From Plantactinospora alkalitolerans (GTDB taxonomy: Bacteria > Actinomycetota > Actinomycetes > Mycobacteriales > Micromonosporaceae), in contig NZ_JADPUN010000211.1 of NCBI RefSeq assembly GCF_015690345.1, positions 1 through 64,000 of the forward strand: a stretch of 64,000 bases of DNA, written 5' to 3'. How positions within the stretch are numbered: position 1 is the first letter of the stretch; every line of letters starts with the position of its first letter. Made by a program: the position numbers and the translations under genes. A model generated the notes under the pieces. It ran no database searches. It was not told where the DNA came from and saw nothing but the letters and a program-made list of their open reading frames with translations. Of the stretch, positions 17,912 to 26,295 are shown in pieces.

Positions 17912-18041
17912 ACAAGCTCCCATGTCTTGATCAACGGCGGAAGAGTAACAACGACGATCAAGGGCGGGCTGAAGCCGAACCAGCGGCACCGGGCGGGACG
18001 GGCTCGGTAGCCGAACCCCCGCCACGACCAGGGACTCGCGC

Positions 18042-18977
18042 TCAGCCGGGCTGGCTCGCCCCGTCACCGGCGTCGAGCCAGTACTCCAGCAACAGCCGGT
18101 CGATGGAGTCCGGCGTACCCAGGCGACCCCGTGCCGCCCGTCGGGCCCGCAGGTCCGCCCGGCTGAACCACCGGGTCTCCAGCAGTTCCTCGCCGTCGAC
18201 CCTGGTGACCTCGCTACCTGCCCGGGCGACGAAGCCGACCATCAGCCCGGACGGAAAGGGCCACGGCTGGGACGCGAAGTAGCGGACCGAGTCGACGACG
18301 ACGCCGGCCTCCTCCGCCACCTCCCGCCGGACCGCGTCCTCCAGGCTCTCGCCGATCTCGACAAAACCGGCCAGCAGGGCGAAGGAGTCCTCGTCCGCTC
18401 CGGCGTGCCGGGCCAGCAGGCACCGGCTCGGCGGCCCGGCGAACTCCACCAGCATGATCACCGCAGGACTGATCCGGGGAAAGATCGGCAGGTGGCAACC
18501 GGTGCACTCCCGGGCCGCGCCGCCCTCGACCGGTCGGGTCCGCGCACCGCAGGTGCCGCAGAAATGCTGGTTGCGGTGCCAGTGGCAGAGGCCGCGGGCG
18601 TACCCCAGCACTGCGGCCTCGGTCGGATCCAGCCGGTGCACGACCTTGCGTACGTCCACCGTCCGGTCGGCACCGACCGCGCCGAGCGCCTCCGCCTCCG
18701 GCACGTCGCTCAGGTCGACCGCGAACACGGGCCGATCGGCATGCAGACCGAGGAACACCAGGTCGTCGCCCCCGGCCGGCAACCGGTGCCGGTCGGTGCC
18801 GACCAACCGGATCACCGCCTCGTCCGTCACCAGGCAACGGTCCCGCCACAGCGGGATGACCTCGGCACCGTCGCGGCCCGCCAACGTCCGCAACGCCACC
18901 GGATCGCGCCGGAGTTGACCCGCGCGATCGAGGGCACCTCCGGCGTACGGCGTGACGACCTCACCGCCGAGGCTCAC
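18042..18977 (-). CDS. nudC: NAD(+) diphosphatase / NADH pyrophosphatase
   Basis: Nudix hydrolase cleaving NAD(H) to NMN(H) and AMP; family members also decap NAD-capped RNA. 311 residues with the three hallmarks: a zinc ribbon FCGTCGARTRP...ECTGC (two CxxC pairs), a complete Nudix box GFVEIGESLEDAVRREV-AEEAG, and the NudC specificity motif SQPWPFPSG. Start at GTG 18977 (VSLGGEVVTPYAGG) fits the N-terminal domain; the frame is open further upstream without family resemblance. Monocistronic, facing away from the LPXTG-protein gene. Confidence 0.92.
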   Translation of the reverse strand: MSLGGEVVTPYAGGALDRAGQLRRDPVALRTLAGRDGAEVIPLWRDRCLVTDEAVIRLVGTDRHRLPAGGDDLVFLGLHADRPVFAVDLSDVPEAEALGAVGADRTVDVRKVVHRLDPTEAAVLGYARGLCHWHRNQHFCGTCGARTRPVEGGAARECTGCHLPIFPRISPAVIMLVEFAGPPSRCLLARHAGADEDSFALLAGFVEIGESLEDAVRREVAEEAGVVVDSVRYFASQPWPFPSGLMVGFVARAGSEVTRVDGEELLETRWFSRADLRARRAARGRLGTPDSIDRLLLEYWLDAGDGASQPG

Positions 18978-19409
18978 GACCCGGCACCGCCGGGCCGACG
19001 GCCCAGGCCCGTACCCGTACCAGGACCGGGACGGCCACCCGCCGAGCGCGACATGGTCAGAGGCACCATCGCATGCTACGGCCCGGCCGGAGCGGTAGTC
19101 CGGCAACCGGCGGGGCCGCCGCACTCGTTCCGGTGGTCGGCGGGGCCGGGCCTCCGGTGCGGTGGTCGACCAGGCCGGCCAGCCGGCGCGGTGGTCGATC
19201 AGGCCGGCCGGAATTCCTTCGGGCCGGACAGCGGGCCGGCGGACCTGAGGAACAGCGGAGCGCTGACCATCGCCGGGGCGGCTCGGTAGGGCGACTCGCC
19301 CCTGAATGGACGCTATGTATTCGCCGGGTTCACGATCGGCGAGGTGGAGGAGTACGGTGACGGCGTCCCGGGACAGATGGCCGTGATAGTGCTCTTGAAG
19401 GGTATCGAG
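18978..19409. other. intergenic region between divergent nudC and LPXTG gene, with 29-bp-period repeat
   Basis: No supportable gene. Two near-identical 22-bp copies (GCGGTGGTCGAYCAGGCCGGCC) at 19159-19180 and 19188-19209, period 29, lie in a very GC-rich stretch; the final 80 bases before 19410 are less GC-rich and should hold the promoter of the surface-protein gene. Confidence 0.6.
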
Positions 19410-20621
19410 ATGCGACCGTTGCGAATTGTCCTGGCGGCACTGCTTTTCGCCGCCGCAGGTCCGCTCGCCGCCACTCCGGCGAGCGCCGCCGCGGACACGG
19501 CACCCCCGACGCTGGGAGACATCACGATCTCGCCCGACACGGTCGATGTGGCCGGGCTGGACCTGATCCCGGTGACGGTGGCGGTCCGGCTGCGCGACGA
19601 GTCCGGAGTGGTACAGAGCGGCGAGGTGGGCGGGGGCATGACGCCCTTCGTCGGCCTGCAACGGGTGAGCGGTGGCAGCGGCCACAACCTCGCCGGAGGA
19701 GAGCTGGCGCTCACCTCCGGTACGGTGCAGGACGGCATCTGGAGTGTGACGATCCAGGTGCCCTCCACCTGGGACGGCCGGTGGGAGGTCAACCACGTCG
19801 TCGCCGACGACGCCGTCGCCAAACGGCTCGACGTCGACCCCCGCACGGCGGGGCAGACCGTGACGCTCGACGTCACCGGGACCCACCAGCCCGCCGTGAG
19901 CATGCAGTTCTCACCCGACCCACTGGTCGGTGACGGTCCGTTGACGGTCAAGGGACGGTTCTACTTCAAGGACACCAACCGGGGGATCCCCAACCAGCCG
20001 ATCTTCTTCGGTGCCGACAACCTCTGCGTCGAGTACGACGCGACGCCCAACGGCCGTACCGCCGCCGACGGCACCTTCTCGAAGACGTACCCGAAGGGCG
20101 ACGGCTTCCTGCGGTGCGTCGGCATCCTGCGACCGTCGAACAGCGCCTTCCAGCCCGCCTTCATCGTCGTCACCAGCGGACATCCACGGGTCAGGCCCGC
20201 CGTTACCGCGACCGCGAGCCGGACCAGCGTGACGGCCGGCACGAAGATCACCATCAGCGGTACGGCGTTGCCGTTCGGCGTGGCGGGCACGGTCCGGCTC
20301 CAGCAACTGCGGAATTCGTCCTGGCGCACGCTGGGCAGTACCCAGGTCGACGACCGGGGCCGGTACACGTTCGACGTCCGGCCGCAGACGGCGGGCGCCA
20401 ACCGGTACCGCGTCATCAGCCCCGGCAGCGAGGAAGATCTGACCGGTGTGTCGCCGACCCTCGTCGTGACGGTGGGATCGTCCGGCGGCGGTGGCGGCGA
20501 TGACGAGACCCTGCCGATCACCGGCCCGGCACCGCTGCCGATGGCGGGTGGCGCGGGCATTCTCCTCCTCGTCGGCGCGGGCCTCCTGCTGTTCGGCCGC
20601 CGACGCCGGATCGCGGCGTAG
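19410..20621 (+). CDS. LPXTG-anchored surface protein
   Basis: 403-residue exported protein. Signal peptide 'RIVLAALLFAAAGPLAATPASAA' (cleavage near ASAA); mature part of Ig-like beta-sandwich character ('VTVAVRLRDESGVVQSGEVGG', 'VSMQFSPDPLVGDGPLTVKGRFYFKDTN', 'VTATASRTSVTAGTKITISGTALP'), then a Gly-rich linker, LPITG at 368-372, a hydrophobic stretch and RRRR tail: a complete sortase sorting signal. ATG 19410 has GAAGGG upstream; earlier in-frame starts lack a signal peptide. Repetition of the 'T.T.S...V..G..V...G' pattern suggests at least two Ig-like domains. No sortase gene is in the window. Likely a cell-wall-linked adhesin or structural protein; ligand unknown. Confidence 0.85.
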   Translation: MRPLRIVLAALLFAAAGPLAATPASAAADTAPPTLGDITISPDTVDVAGLDLIPVTVAVRLRDESGVVQSGEVGGGMTPFVGLQRVSGGSGHNLAGGELALTSGTVQDGIWSVTIQVPSTWDGRWEVNHVVADDAVAKRLDVDPRTAGQTVTLDVTGTHQPAVSMQFSPDPLVGDGPLTVKGRFYFKDTNRGIPNQPIFFGADNLCVEYDATPNGRTAADGTFSKTYPKGDGFLRCVGILRPSNSAFQPAFIVVTSGHPRVRPAVTATASRTSVTAGTKITISGTALPFGVAGTVRLQQLRNSSWRTLGSTQVDDRGRYTFDVRPQTAGANRYRVISPGSEEDLTGVSPTLVVTVGSSGGGGGDDETLPITGPAPLPMAGGAGILLLVGAGLLLFGRRRRIAA

Positions 20622-20649
20622 GCGGCCTTCCGGGTGTCGACGCCCCGCG

Positions 20650-21366
20650 TCAGCCGAGCAGCACAACTCTCCCGCTGTCGAGGTCGTACCGGGCACCGAC
20701 GATCGCCAGTTCACCAGCGTGGACCTTCTCCCGAACGGTCTCGCTGACCTCGGTGAGGTGCCGGGCCTGGGCCAGCACGTTGGCCCGGACGGCCGCCTCG
20801 ACCACGTCGCCGGGCCCGCCGATCAGCGGCTCGACGACCGGACGCAACGCCTCGACGATCGCGCCGATCGCACCCGGGGCGTGGCCGCCGCTTCCGATCA
20901 CCTCGACGGCGGCGGAGACGGCACCGCACCGCTCGTGACCGAGTACCACCAGTACGGGCGGAGCGAAGTGCTCGACCGCGTACTCGATGCTGCCCAACAT
21001 GATCGTATCCACGATGTTGCCGGCGACCCGGTTGTCGAACAGGTCTCCGAGGCCCTGGTCGAAGAGCACCTCCGGCGATACCCGGGAGTCGGCGCAGCCG
21101 ACGACGATCGCGAACGGGTCCTGCCCGTTCGCGAGTTCGCGGATGTCGCGCGGCGACTGGTGCGGATGCCGGCCGCGTCCTCGGACGAATCGCCGGTTGC
21201 CCTCCCTCAGGCGGGCGAGTGCCGCCTCCGGGGTGTCCACGGGTGCGTCCCCGGACGGTTGCGCGGCGGCCGGGCCGGCGAGTCCGACGGTCCCGGCGGC
21301 GGCCAGCCCGCCGACGGCCAGAAGTGATCGGCGGGAGACGGGCTGCTGCTGTGGAATGTCCTGCAC
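20650..21366 (-). CDS. Tat-exported beta-carbonic anhydrase
   Basis: Hydrates CO2 to bicarbonate. 238 residues; N terminus SRRSLLAVGGLAAAGTVGLAG is a twin-arginine signal, so the enzyme is exported folded with zinc. Active-site residues are complete: CADSR (Cys91, Asp93, Arg94), and GHERCGA (His144, Cys147). 'NIVDTIMLGSIEYAVEHF' and 'VLVVLGHERCGAV' are typical of the beta class. Monocistronic and convergent with the LPXTG gene, 28 nt between stops. Confidence 0.93.
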   Translation of the reverse strand: MQDIPQQQPVSRRSLLAVGGLAAAGTVGLAGPAAAQPSGDAPVDTPEAALARLREGNRRFVRGRGRHPHQSPRDIRELANGQDPFAIVVGCADSRVSPEVLFDQGLGDLFDNRVAGNIVDTIMLGSIEYAVEHFAPPVLVVLGHERCGAVSAAVEVIGSGGHAPGAIGAIVEALRPVVEPLIGGPGDVVEAAVRANVLAQARHLTEVSETVREKVHAGELAIVGARYDLDSGRVVLLG

Positions 21367-21528
21367 AACCAGTCAACGTACGCCTGCGGATGCTCTTTGC
21401 CACGTATCTCCGCTGCGACCGGTTTGTGGCATCGCCGATGCGACCGGTTCTGTGCTCTCGACGCGGCCGCTCGACCGTCGGGTTGGGTTGTTCCTACCGC
21501 CCCCGCTGCTGCAACCTCGGACGGCGGA

Positions 21529-22095
21529 TCACTGCGGGCGCAATCCGTCCATCATGACGGTGATGTAGGCGTCGGCGAGTTCGCCGGACGTTGTGGAGGA
21601 TCGGGCGATCGCGAATGCCGACTCGCCGATCAGGACCGCGATGACCTCGGGTTCCAGGTCCGCCCGGACCACGCCGTCGCGTCGAGCGGCGGCGATCATG
21701 TCCTCGACAGCGCGCACCAGCTCCGCCCGCAGTGTTGTGGTGGCGGGCAGGTCGAGGCCGCCGAGTTGCTCGCTGATCAGGTGATGGCTGGACTGGAATG
21801 CGATCAGCTCGGCCAGAAACACGCGAAGGGCCTGTTCGGGGCCGGTCTGGGCGAGCAGATCGCGGGCGCGGGCGACCACGGGTTGGAGCAGCCTGGAGAC
21901 CGCCGCGTCGACCAGCGCGTCCTTGCCGCCGAACGCGCGCACGACGGTCCCCGCCCCGAGACCGGCCTTCCTTGCGACCGCCTCCACGGTGAGGGTCGCA
22001 CCCGGCTCGGACAGCAGCGCAATCGCCGCATCGAGGGCCAGTTTCCGGTTGCGTACCGCGTCCGCCCGGCGACCGCCTCCGGCCACAGTTGACAT
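21529..22095 (-). CDS. TetR-family regulator
   Basis: 188-residue regulator with HTH 'ALDAAIALLSEPGATLTVEAVARKAGLGAGTVVRAFGGKDALVDAAV'. The recognition helix reads GAGTVVRAFGGK, a variant of the usual GxxTxYxxFxxK. The C terminus is the usual all-helical sensor. ATG at 22095 has GGAAGGG upstream. Divergent from an FAD monooxygenase, with a TGGAA-N6-TTCCA palindrome between, so it probably represses that gene. The frame continues far upstream through the monooxygenase gene's antisense, which is a GC-codon artefact. Confidence 0.85.
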   Translation of the reverse strand: MSTVAGGGRRADAVRNRKLALDAAIALLSEPGATLTVEAVARKAGLGAGTVVRAFGGKDALVDAAVSRLLQPVVARARDLLAQTGPEQALRVFLAELIAFQSSHHLISEQLGGLDLPATTTLRAELVRAVEDMIAAARRDGVVRADLEPEVIAVLIGESAFAIARSSTTSGELADAYITVMMDGLRPQ

Positions 22096-22122
22096 CTGGA
22101 ACGACCCTTCCACATAATCAAT

Positions 22123-22138
22123 TGGAATGTGCGTTCCA
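22123..22138. promoter_or_regulatory. candidate TetR operator
   Basis: TGGAA-TGTGCG-TTCCA, perfect 5-bp arms, midway between the divergent tetR and monooxygenase starts; an extra half-site TGGAA occurs at 22097-22101, just before the tetR start codon on its strand. Confidence 0.6.
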
Positions 22139-22164
22139 GTTAGCCTACGTGAAAGGACGCCTCC

Positions 22165-23340
22165 GTGAACGAGCGGATCCTGATTTCCGGCGCGAGCGTC
22201 GCCGGGTTGACCGTGGCACACTGGCTCGCCCGGTACGGCTTCCGCCCGACGGTCGTCGAACGCGCCCCCCGCCTGCGCCCCGGCGGCAACGGCGTCGACG
22301 TGCGCGACCACGCCGTCGAGGTGGCCGAGCGAATGGGCATCATGCCCTCCATCCGGGCCTCGGCCACCGATGTGCGGGGGATGAAGTTCGTCGACGCCGC
22401 CGACCGCACCGTCGCCCGCCTCGACATGGCAGCAGCCACCGAGGTCGAGATCATGCGCGGCGACCTCGTCGCCCTGCTGCGTCACGCGACCGATGCCGGG
22501 GTCGAGTACCTGTTCCACGAGTCCATCCGCAGCCTGGTCCAGGACGACGACGGGGTAACGGTCACCTTCGAGCACGCCGGCAGCCGCCACTTCGACCTCG
22601 TCATCGGCGCCGACGGCATGCACTCCAACGTCCGAGAGCTCGCCTTCGGACCGGAGTCGCAGTTCCTGCGATACAAGGACCACTACTTCGCCTTCGCCGA
22701 CGCCGACGCGACCCTCGGCGAGAACCGCTGGGTGACCATGTACAACCAGCCGGGCAGGATGGCCGGCATCTACCGCTCCGGCAACCACGCCCAGGCCAAG
22801 GCGTACTTCATCTTCCGCTCCACACCGCTGCGGTACGACTACCGTGACGTCGAACAGCAGAAGCACCTGCTCGGCCAGGTGTTCGGCGGCGACACCTCCT
22901 GGCGGATCAAGGAACTGCTCGCCGGAGCGCTGGCCGACCCCGACTTCTACTTCGATGCGCTCAGCCAGGTGCACATGCCCTCCTGGTCGACCGGCCGCGT
23001 CGCGCTGGTGGGCGACGCCGCCTGGTGCGCCTCGCCAGCCTCGGGCACGGGCGCGGAACTGGCCCTGGTCGGCGCCTACCGGCTCGCCGGGGAACTGGCC
23101 AGCGCGGGCGGAGACCATCGGGTCGCGTTCGCCCGGTACCAGGAGGGCCACCGCGAGTTGGTGAACAAGAAGCAGCAGATCGGGCCCAACGTACGGCTCA
23201 TGGTCCCGAAGACCCACGGCGGCCGGTGGATCCGCGACGGGCTCGCTCGGCTGCCGATCCTGCGTGCGATGTCCGCCGTCGAACGCCGCCTACCGAGCAA
23301 GGCTCCCCGCCCGTTGTCGGACTATGTTCCGGCCCGCTGA
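22165..23340 (+). CDS. FAD-dependent aromatic-type monooxygenase
   Basis: 391-residue class A flavoprotein monooxygenase (PHBH fold; resembles TetX/Rdc-type hydroxylases). Dinucleotide motif GASVAGL (variant GxSxxG, residues 9-14) ending at VVER, the DG motif GADGMHSNVR, and the GD motif RVALVGDAAW are all present in the right order. It would hydroxylate a small aromatic or polyketide-like substrate with NAD(P)H and O2; substrate unknown. GTG start 22165 preceded by GAAAGGA. Probably controlled by the divergent TetR, a common arrangement for detoxifying oxygenases. Confidence 0.88.
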   Translation: MNERILISGASVAGLTVAHWLARYGFRPTVVERAPRLRPGGNGVDVRDHAVEVAERMGIMPSIRASATDVRGMKFVDAADRTVARLDMAAATEVEIMRGDLVALLRHATDAGVEYLFHESIRSLVQDDDGVTVTFEHAGSRHFDLVIGADGMHSNVRELAFGPESQFLRYKDHYFAFADADATLGENRWVTMYNQPGRMAGIYRSGNHAQAKAYFIFRSTPLRYDYRDVEQQKHLLGQVFGGDTSWRIKELLAGALADPDFYFDALSQVHMPSWSTGRVALVGDAAWCASPASGTGAELALVGAYRLAGELASAGGDHRVAFARYQEGHRELVNKKQQIGPNVRLMVPKTHGGRWIRDGLARLPILRAMSAVERRLPSKAPRPLSDYVPAR

Positions 23341-23380
23341 CCGGCGTCACGTCGCTACCGGGCGAACGGGCGAGCGATCG

Positions 23381-23440
23381 GCGCGGGCGTGACTACGGCT
23401 GCTCGGGCGTGACTACGGCTGCTCGGGCGTGACTACGGCG
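23381..23440. repeat. 20-bp tandem repeat across the AfsR-like gene stop codon
   Basis: Three 20-bp copies (23381-23400, 23401-23420, 23421-23440) of GCKCGGGCGTGACTACGGCK. On the minus strand each copy carries CCGTAG; the TAG of the third copy is the stop of the regulator gene (23433-23435). Confidence 0.88.
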
Positions 23441-25400
23441 GCGCGAGTGGCAGCGGTCCACGGTGCCGCTCGACCATCTCGTCACCGGGGTACGCGCTCT
23501 GCAGATAGTGCTCGACGATGGGCTCGAGGGTGGTGTGGCGACGGGTCGCGTCGTCGGCAGTCTGCCCGAGATCGGCGGCGTAGGCCCGCAACAGGTCGTG
23601 GAACGTGAACCGGCCCGAGGTGTGCTCGGTGAGCAGGTTCGCCCGCACCAGTTCCGCCAGAACGGGCCCGACCTGCGCGACGGGCATCCCGGCCAGACTC
23701 GCCGCCGTCGTGGTGCCGAACTCCAGGCCCGGGTACAGGCCCAGGGTGCGGAACAGGCGCGCGCCCTGCGGGCTCAGCATCTGGTAGGACCAGGCGAACA
23801 CCGTGCGGATGTTGGTCGTCGGCTCTCCGGCGGCCAACGCGTCGGGGCGGCTGCCGGCATCTCGCAACTCCCCGGCGAGAACGGAGAGTGGCGTCGCCGG
23901 GTCGCCAGCGGCCCTGGCGGCGACGATCGCGAGCGCAAGGGGCAGCCGCGCCGTGAAGGCGATGACGCTGTCCACCGCCGACGGCTCGGCCACGGCGTAC
24001 GGGGTCCCGATCCAGCTGGAGAGCATCTCACGGGCCTCGGCATCGGTCATCAGGTCAAGAGCGAGGGTGCGCGCGCCCGGCGCGGTGACGACCCCGGAAA
24101 GCGAGTCGCGGCTGGTGACCACCACGACCGCACCCGGTGCCGAGGGCAGCAGCGGCCGGACCTGGTCGGAGTCCCGCGCATTGTCCAGCAGAACAAGGAT
24201 CCGCTGGTCGGTCAGGATGCTGCGGTAGAGCGCGGATCGGGCCTCGAGGCCAGCCGGGATCCGCTGGATCGACACACCGAGGCTCCGCAGCAGCTCGCGC
24301 AGGGCTTCGGCCGGATTCATCGCCGGCCTGCCCCGGTCGTAGCCGTGCAGGTTGAGGTAGAGCTGCCCATCGGGGAACAACCGCCGCATCTGGTGGGCCC
24401 ACCGCACGGCCAGTGCCGTCTTGCCCACGCCAGCCGTGCCGCTGATGATGCCGACCGGCGGCGCCTCCGGCTGGCTGCCGCCCGGGTCGGCCAGCGCATC
24501 AAGCCAGCGCAGCTCGGTGTCGCGGCCGACAAACGTTGGCACGGCGGCCGGCACCTGTTGCGGTACCGGGGAGATGCGCGGCCGAGCGGGCCCCGCGACC
24601 GCGTCGGGTCGGGCCGGCGCAGACCAGCCGAGCACCAACTGCTGTGCCTCGCGCATCTGCGGTCCAGGATCCACCCCGAGCTGATCGGCCAGGCGCGCAC
24701 GCATCCGGGTGAACACCTGCAGTGCGGCAGCCTGCTCGCCGCTGCCCGCCAGCGCCACCATCAACTGCGCATGAAGCCGCTCGTTCAGTGGGTCCTCATC
24801 GGACAGCTCCCGCAACCAGCGGTTGGCCCGCGCGTGCTTTCCGCACGTGAACGCCAGCTCGGCGAAGGCCATGGCGACCTCTACCCGGCGCCGATTCCAG
24901 GTATGTGTGCGGGGATGCCGTCGCAGCCGGTCGTCGCTGTCGGCGAGCACCGGCCCCCGCCAGCATTCCAGCGCCTGTTCGTAGAGCTGGAAGGCGCGCG
25001 GCAGGTCGCCGGTTTTGGCCACCCGCTGCGCCTCGGCCGCGGTGTTGTCGAAGCGGGTGACGTCGAGCTGCTCGGGCGCCAGGTCCAGCTTGTAGGAGGC
25101 GCTCAACGCCACCAGCACCCGGCTGGGCGTACGTCGGTCACGGGCCGGCTCGATGAGCGCGCGCAGGCGGTTGACGTGTACGTGGATCAGGTTGCGCCAC
25201 GACGGCGGCTGCTGTTGCGGCCAGAGCAGCTCGGCGATCTCGGCGATCGGTACCGCGTAGCCCGGCCGCAGGGCCAGAAAACCGACGAGGTTGCGCTGGA
25301 TCAGCGACGGGATGACCACCGGTTTCCCGTTGAGCGTCACTGTTAGCGGTCCAAGTATCCCGATAGTGAGTAGATCGTGCCCGAGCGCCCCCACAGTCAC
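23433..25400 (-). CDS. AfsR/SARP-type transcriptional activator with NB-ARC ATPase
   Basis: 655 residues. Order: winged-helix OmpR-like DNA-binding domain ('LGPLTVTLNGKPVVIPSLIQRNLVGFLALRPG...IAELLWPQQQP'), bacterial transcriptional activation domain (about 110-250: 'LPRAFQLYEQALECWRGPVLAD', 'LHAQLMVALAGSGEQAAALQVFTRMRARLADQLGVDPG'), then an NB-ARC ATPase with Walker A GTAGVGKTA and 'ILVLLDNARDSDQVRPLLP' (Walker B), 'VVVTSRDSL' sensor, and a winged-helix tail. There is no TPR region, so it is shorter than AfsR. Start GTG 25400 or the second GTG at 25394, which has better spacing from GAGGA. Divergent from a secreted DUF2690-like protein that is a likely target. Confidence 0.9.
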   Translation of the reverse strand: MTVGALGHDLLTIGILGPLTVTLNGKPVVIPSLIQRNLVGFLALRPGYAVPIAEIAELLWPQQQPPSWRNLIHVHVNRLRALIEPARDRRTPSRVLVALSASYKLDLAPEQLDVTRFDNTAAEAQRVAKTGDLPRAFQLYEQALECWRGPVLADSDDRLRRHPRTHTWNRRRVEVAMAFAELAFTCGKHARANRWLRELSDEDPLNERLHAQLMVALAGSGEQAAALQVFTRMRARLADQLGVDPGPQMREAQQLVLGWSAPARPDAVAGPARPRISPVPQQVPAAVPTFVGRDTELRWLDALADPGGSQPEAPPVGIISGTAGVGKTALAVRWAHQMRRLFPDGQLYLNLHGYDRGRPAMNPAEALRELLRSLGVSIQRIPAGLEARSALYRSILTDQRILVLLDNARDSDQVRPLLPSAPGAVVVVTSRDSLSGVVTAPGARTLALDLMTDAEAREMLSSWIGTPYAVAEPSAVDSVIAFTARLPLALAIVAARAAGDPATPLSVLAGELRDAGSRPDALAAGEPTTNIRTVFAWSYQMLSPQGARLFRTLGLYPGLEFGTTTAASLAGMPVAQVGPVLAELVRANLLTEHTSGRFTFHDLLRAYAADLGQTADDATRRHTTLEPIVEHYLQSAYPGDEMVERHRGPLPLAPP

Positions 25401-25517
25401 TCCTCACTCGGCGATGCCTTAAGCCGCAAGTAAGTACGCAGCAATTGTGGCTGCCTACAGTAAGCCAGGCAACGACGGTTCGATTCACATCCTTCGACCA
25501 CCTCTTGAGGAGGAAAG

Positions 25518-26030
25518 TTGCTTCTACGACTGAGACGTAGGCTGCTCGCGGCGACGCTGGCCGCCGTGGCGAGTGCGGGACTGGTGCTGGTGCCGGTGAC
25601 GCCAGCCATGGCTGCCTGCCATGACGTCGGCTGTAACGGGCTGGACCCGAGCGCGCACTGCTCGACCACCTCGACTCCGGACGAGGTGGGCTACTGGGGC
25701 AGTGTGCCCGCAGCCACCCTGCAGATCCGGCGCAGCTCCGGATGCGCGTCGTTCTGGGCGCGCGGGCTCAAGGACTGCATACCCAGCGTCCCCAACCCGG
25801 TGGCGTATGTGCGGATCACTCGCCAGGTCTACGGTTACTACGGCTACTACACGTCCAACCAGTACTACTCGCCGCAGGTTCCCTGCGGTGGCAGCCCCGT
25901 CTGGAGCCCGATGGTCGCCGACTACGGCAACGACCGCGCCCAGGCCTGCTGGTCATGGGGCTACGTCTACGATCCACCGCAGACGTTTCCGGAGCACTAC
26001 TGGAGCCTCTGCACCGACTGGATCTACTAG
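25518..26030 (+). CDS. secreted cysteine-rich protein, DUF2690-like
   Basis: 170 residues starting at TTG with an ideal AGGAGGAAAG upstream, which decides the start. Signal peptide LRLRRRLLAATLAAVASAGLVLVPVTPAMAA. The mature start ACHDVGCNGLDPSAHC resembles the DUF2690 motif (C..xxCxGxDP....C). The rest is rich in Tyr/Trp ('YGYYGYYTSNQYYSPQ') and contains eight cysteines, probably disulfide-bonded. It stands between an AfsR/SARP regulator and the large secreted modular protein. Role unknown; DUF2690 proteins are extracellular proteins of actinomycetes. Confidence 0.78.
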   Translation: MLLRLRRRLLAATLAAVASAGLVLVPVTPAMAACHDVGCNGLDPSAHCSTTSTPDEVGYWGSVPAATLQIRRSSGCASFWARGLKDCIPSVPNPVAYVRITRQVYGYYGYYTSNQYYSPQVPCGGSPVWSPMVADYGNDRAQACWSWGYVYDPPQTFPEHYWSLCTDWIY

Positions 26031-26295
26031 TCCCGGTCATCGAACCGGGTCATGATCTTGACGGCCGGGACGGACCCACCGCGACGGCGAAGTGCCTACC
26101 ACGCAGACGAACTGATCGGTGTCGAGTCGTTCAGTGTTCCACGCGCGGAAGGCACTTCGTCGGACTTCGTGAGACTTCGTGGCCGCGGATTACCGACCGG
26201 TCGGACGAGGACCTCCCCGCCCACCGTCGGGATCCCATCCCCCTCGTCGTCACCTGCGCCATCACCGGCGAGACGCCGCGTGGACGGAGAAAAAT
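26031..26295. other. intergenic region without recognised element
   Basis: No gene, hairpin with T tract or clear promoter recognised; the last 20 bases contain GGACGGAG, the ribosome-binding site of the next gene. Confidence 0.4.
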
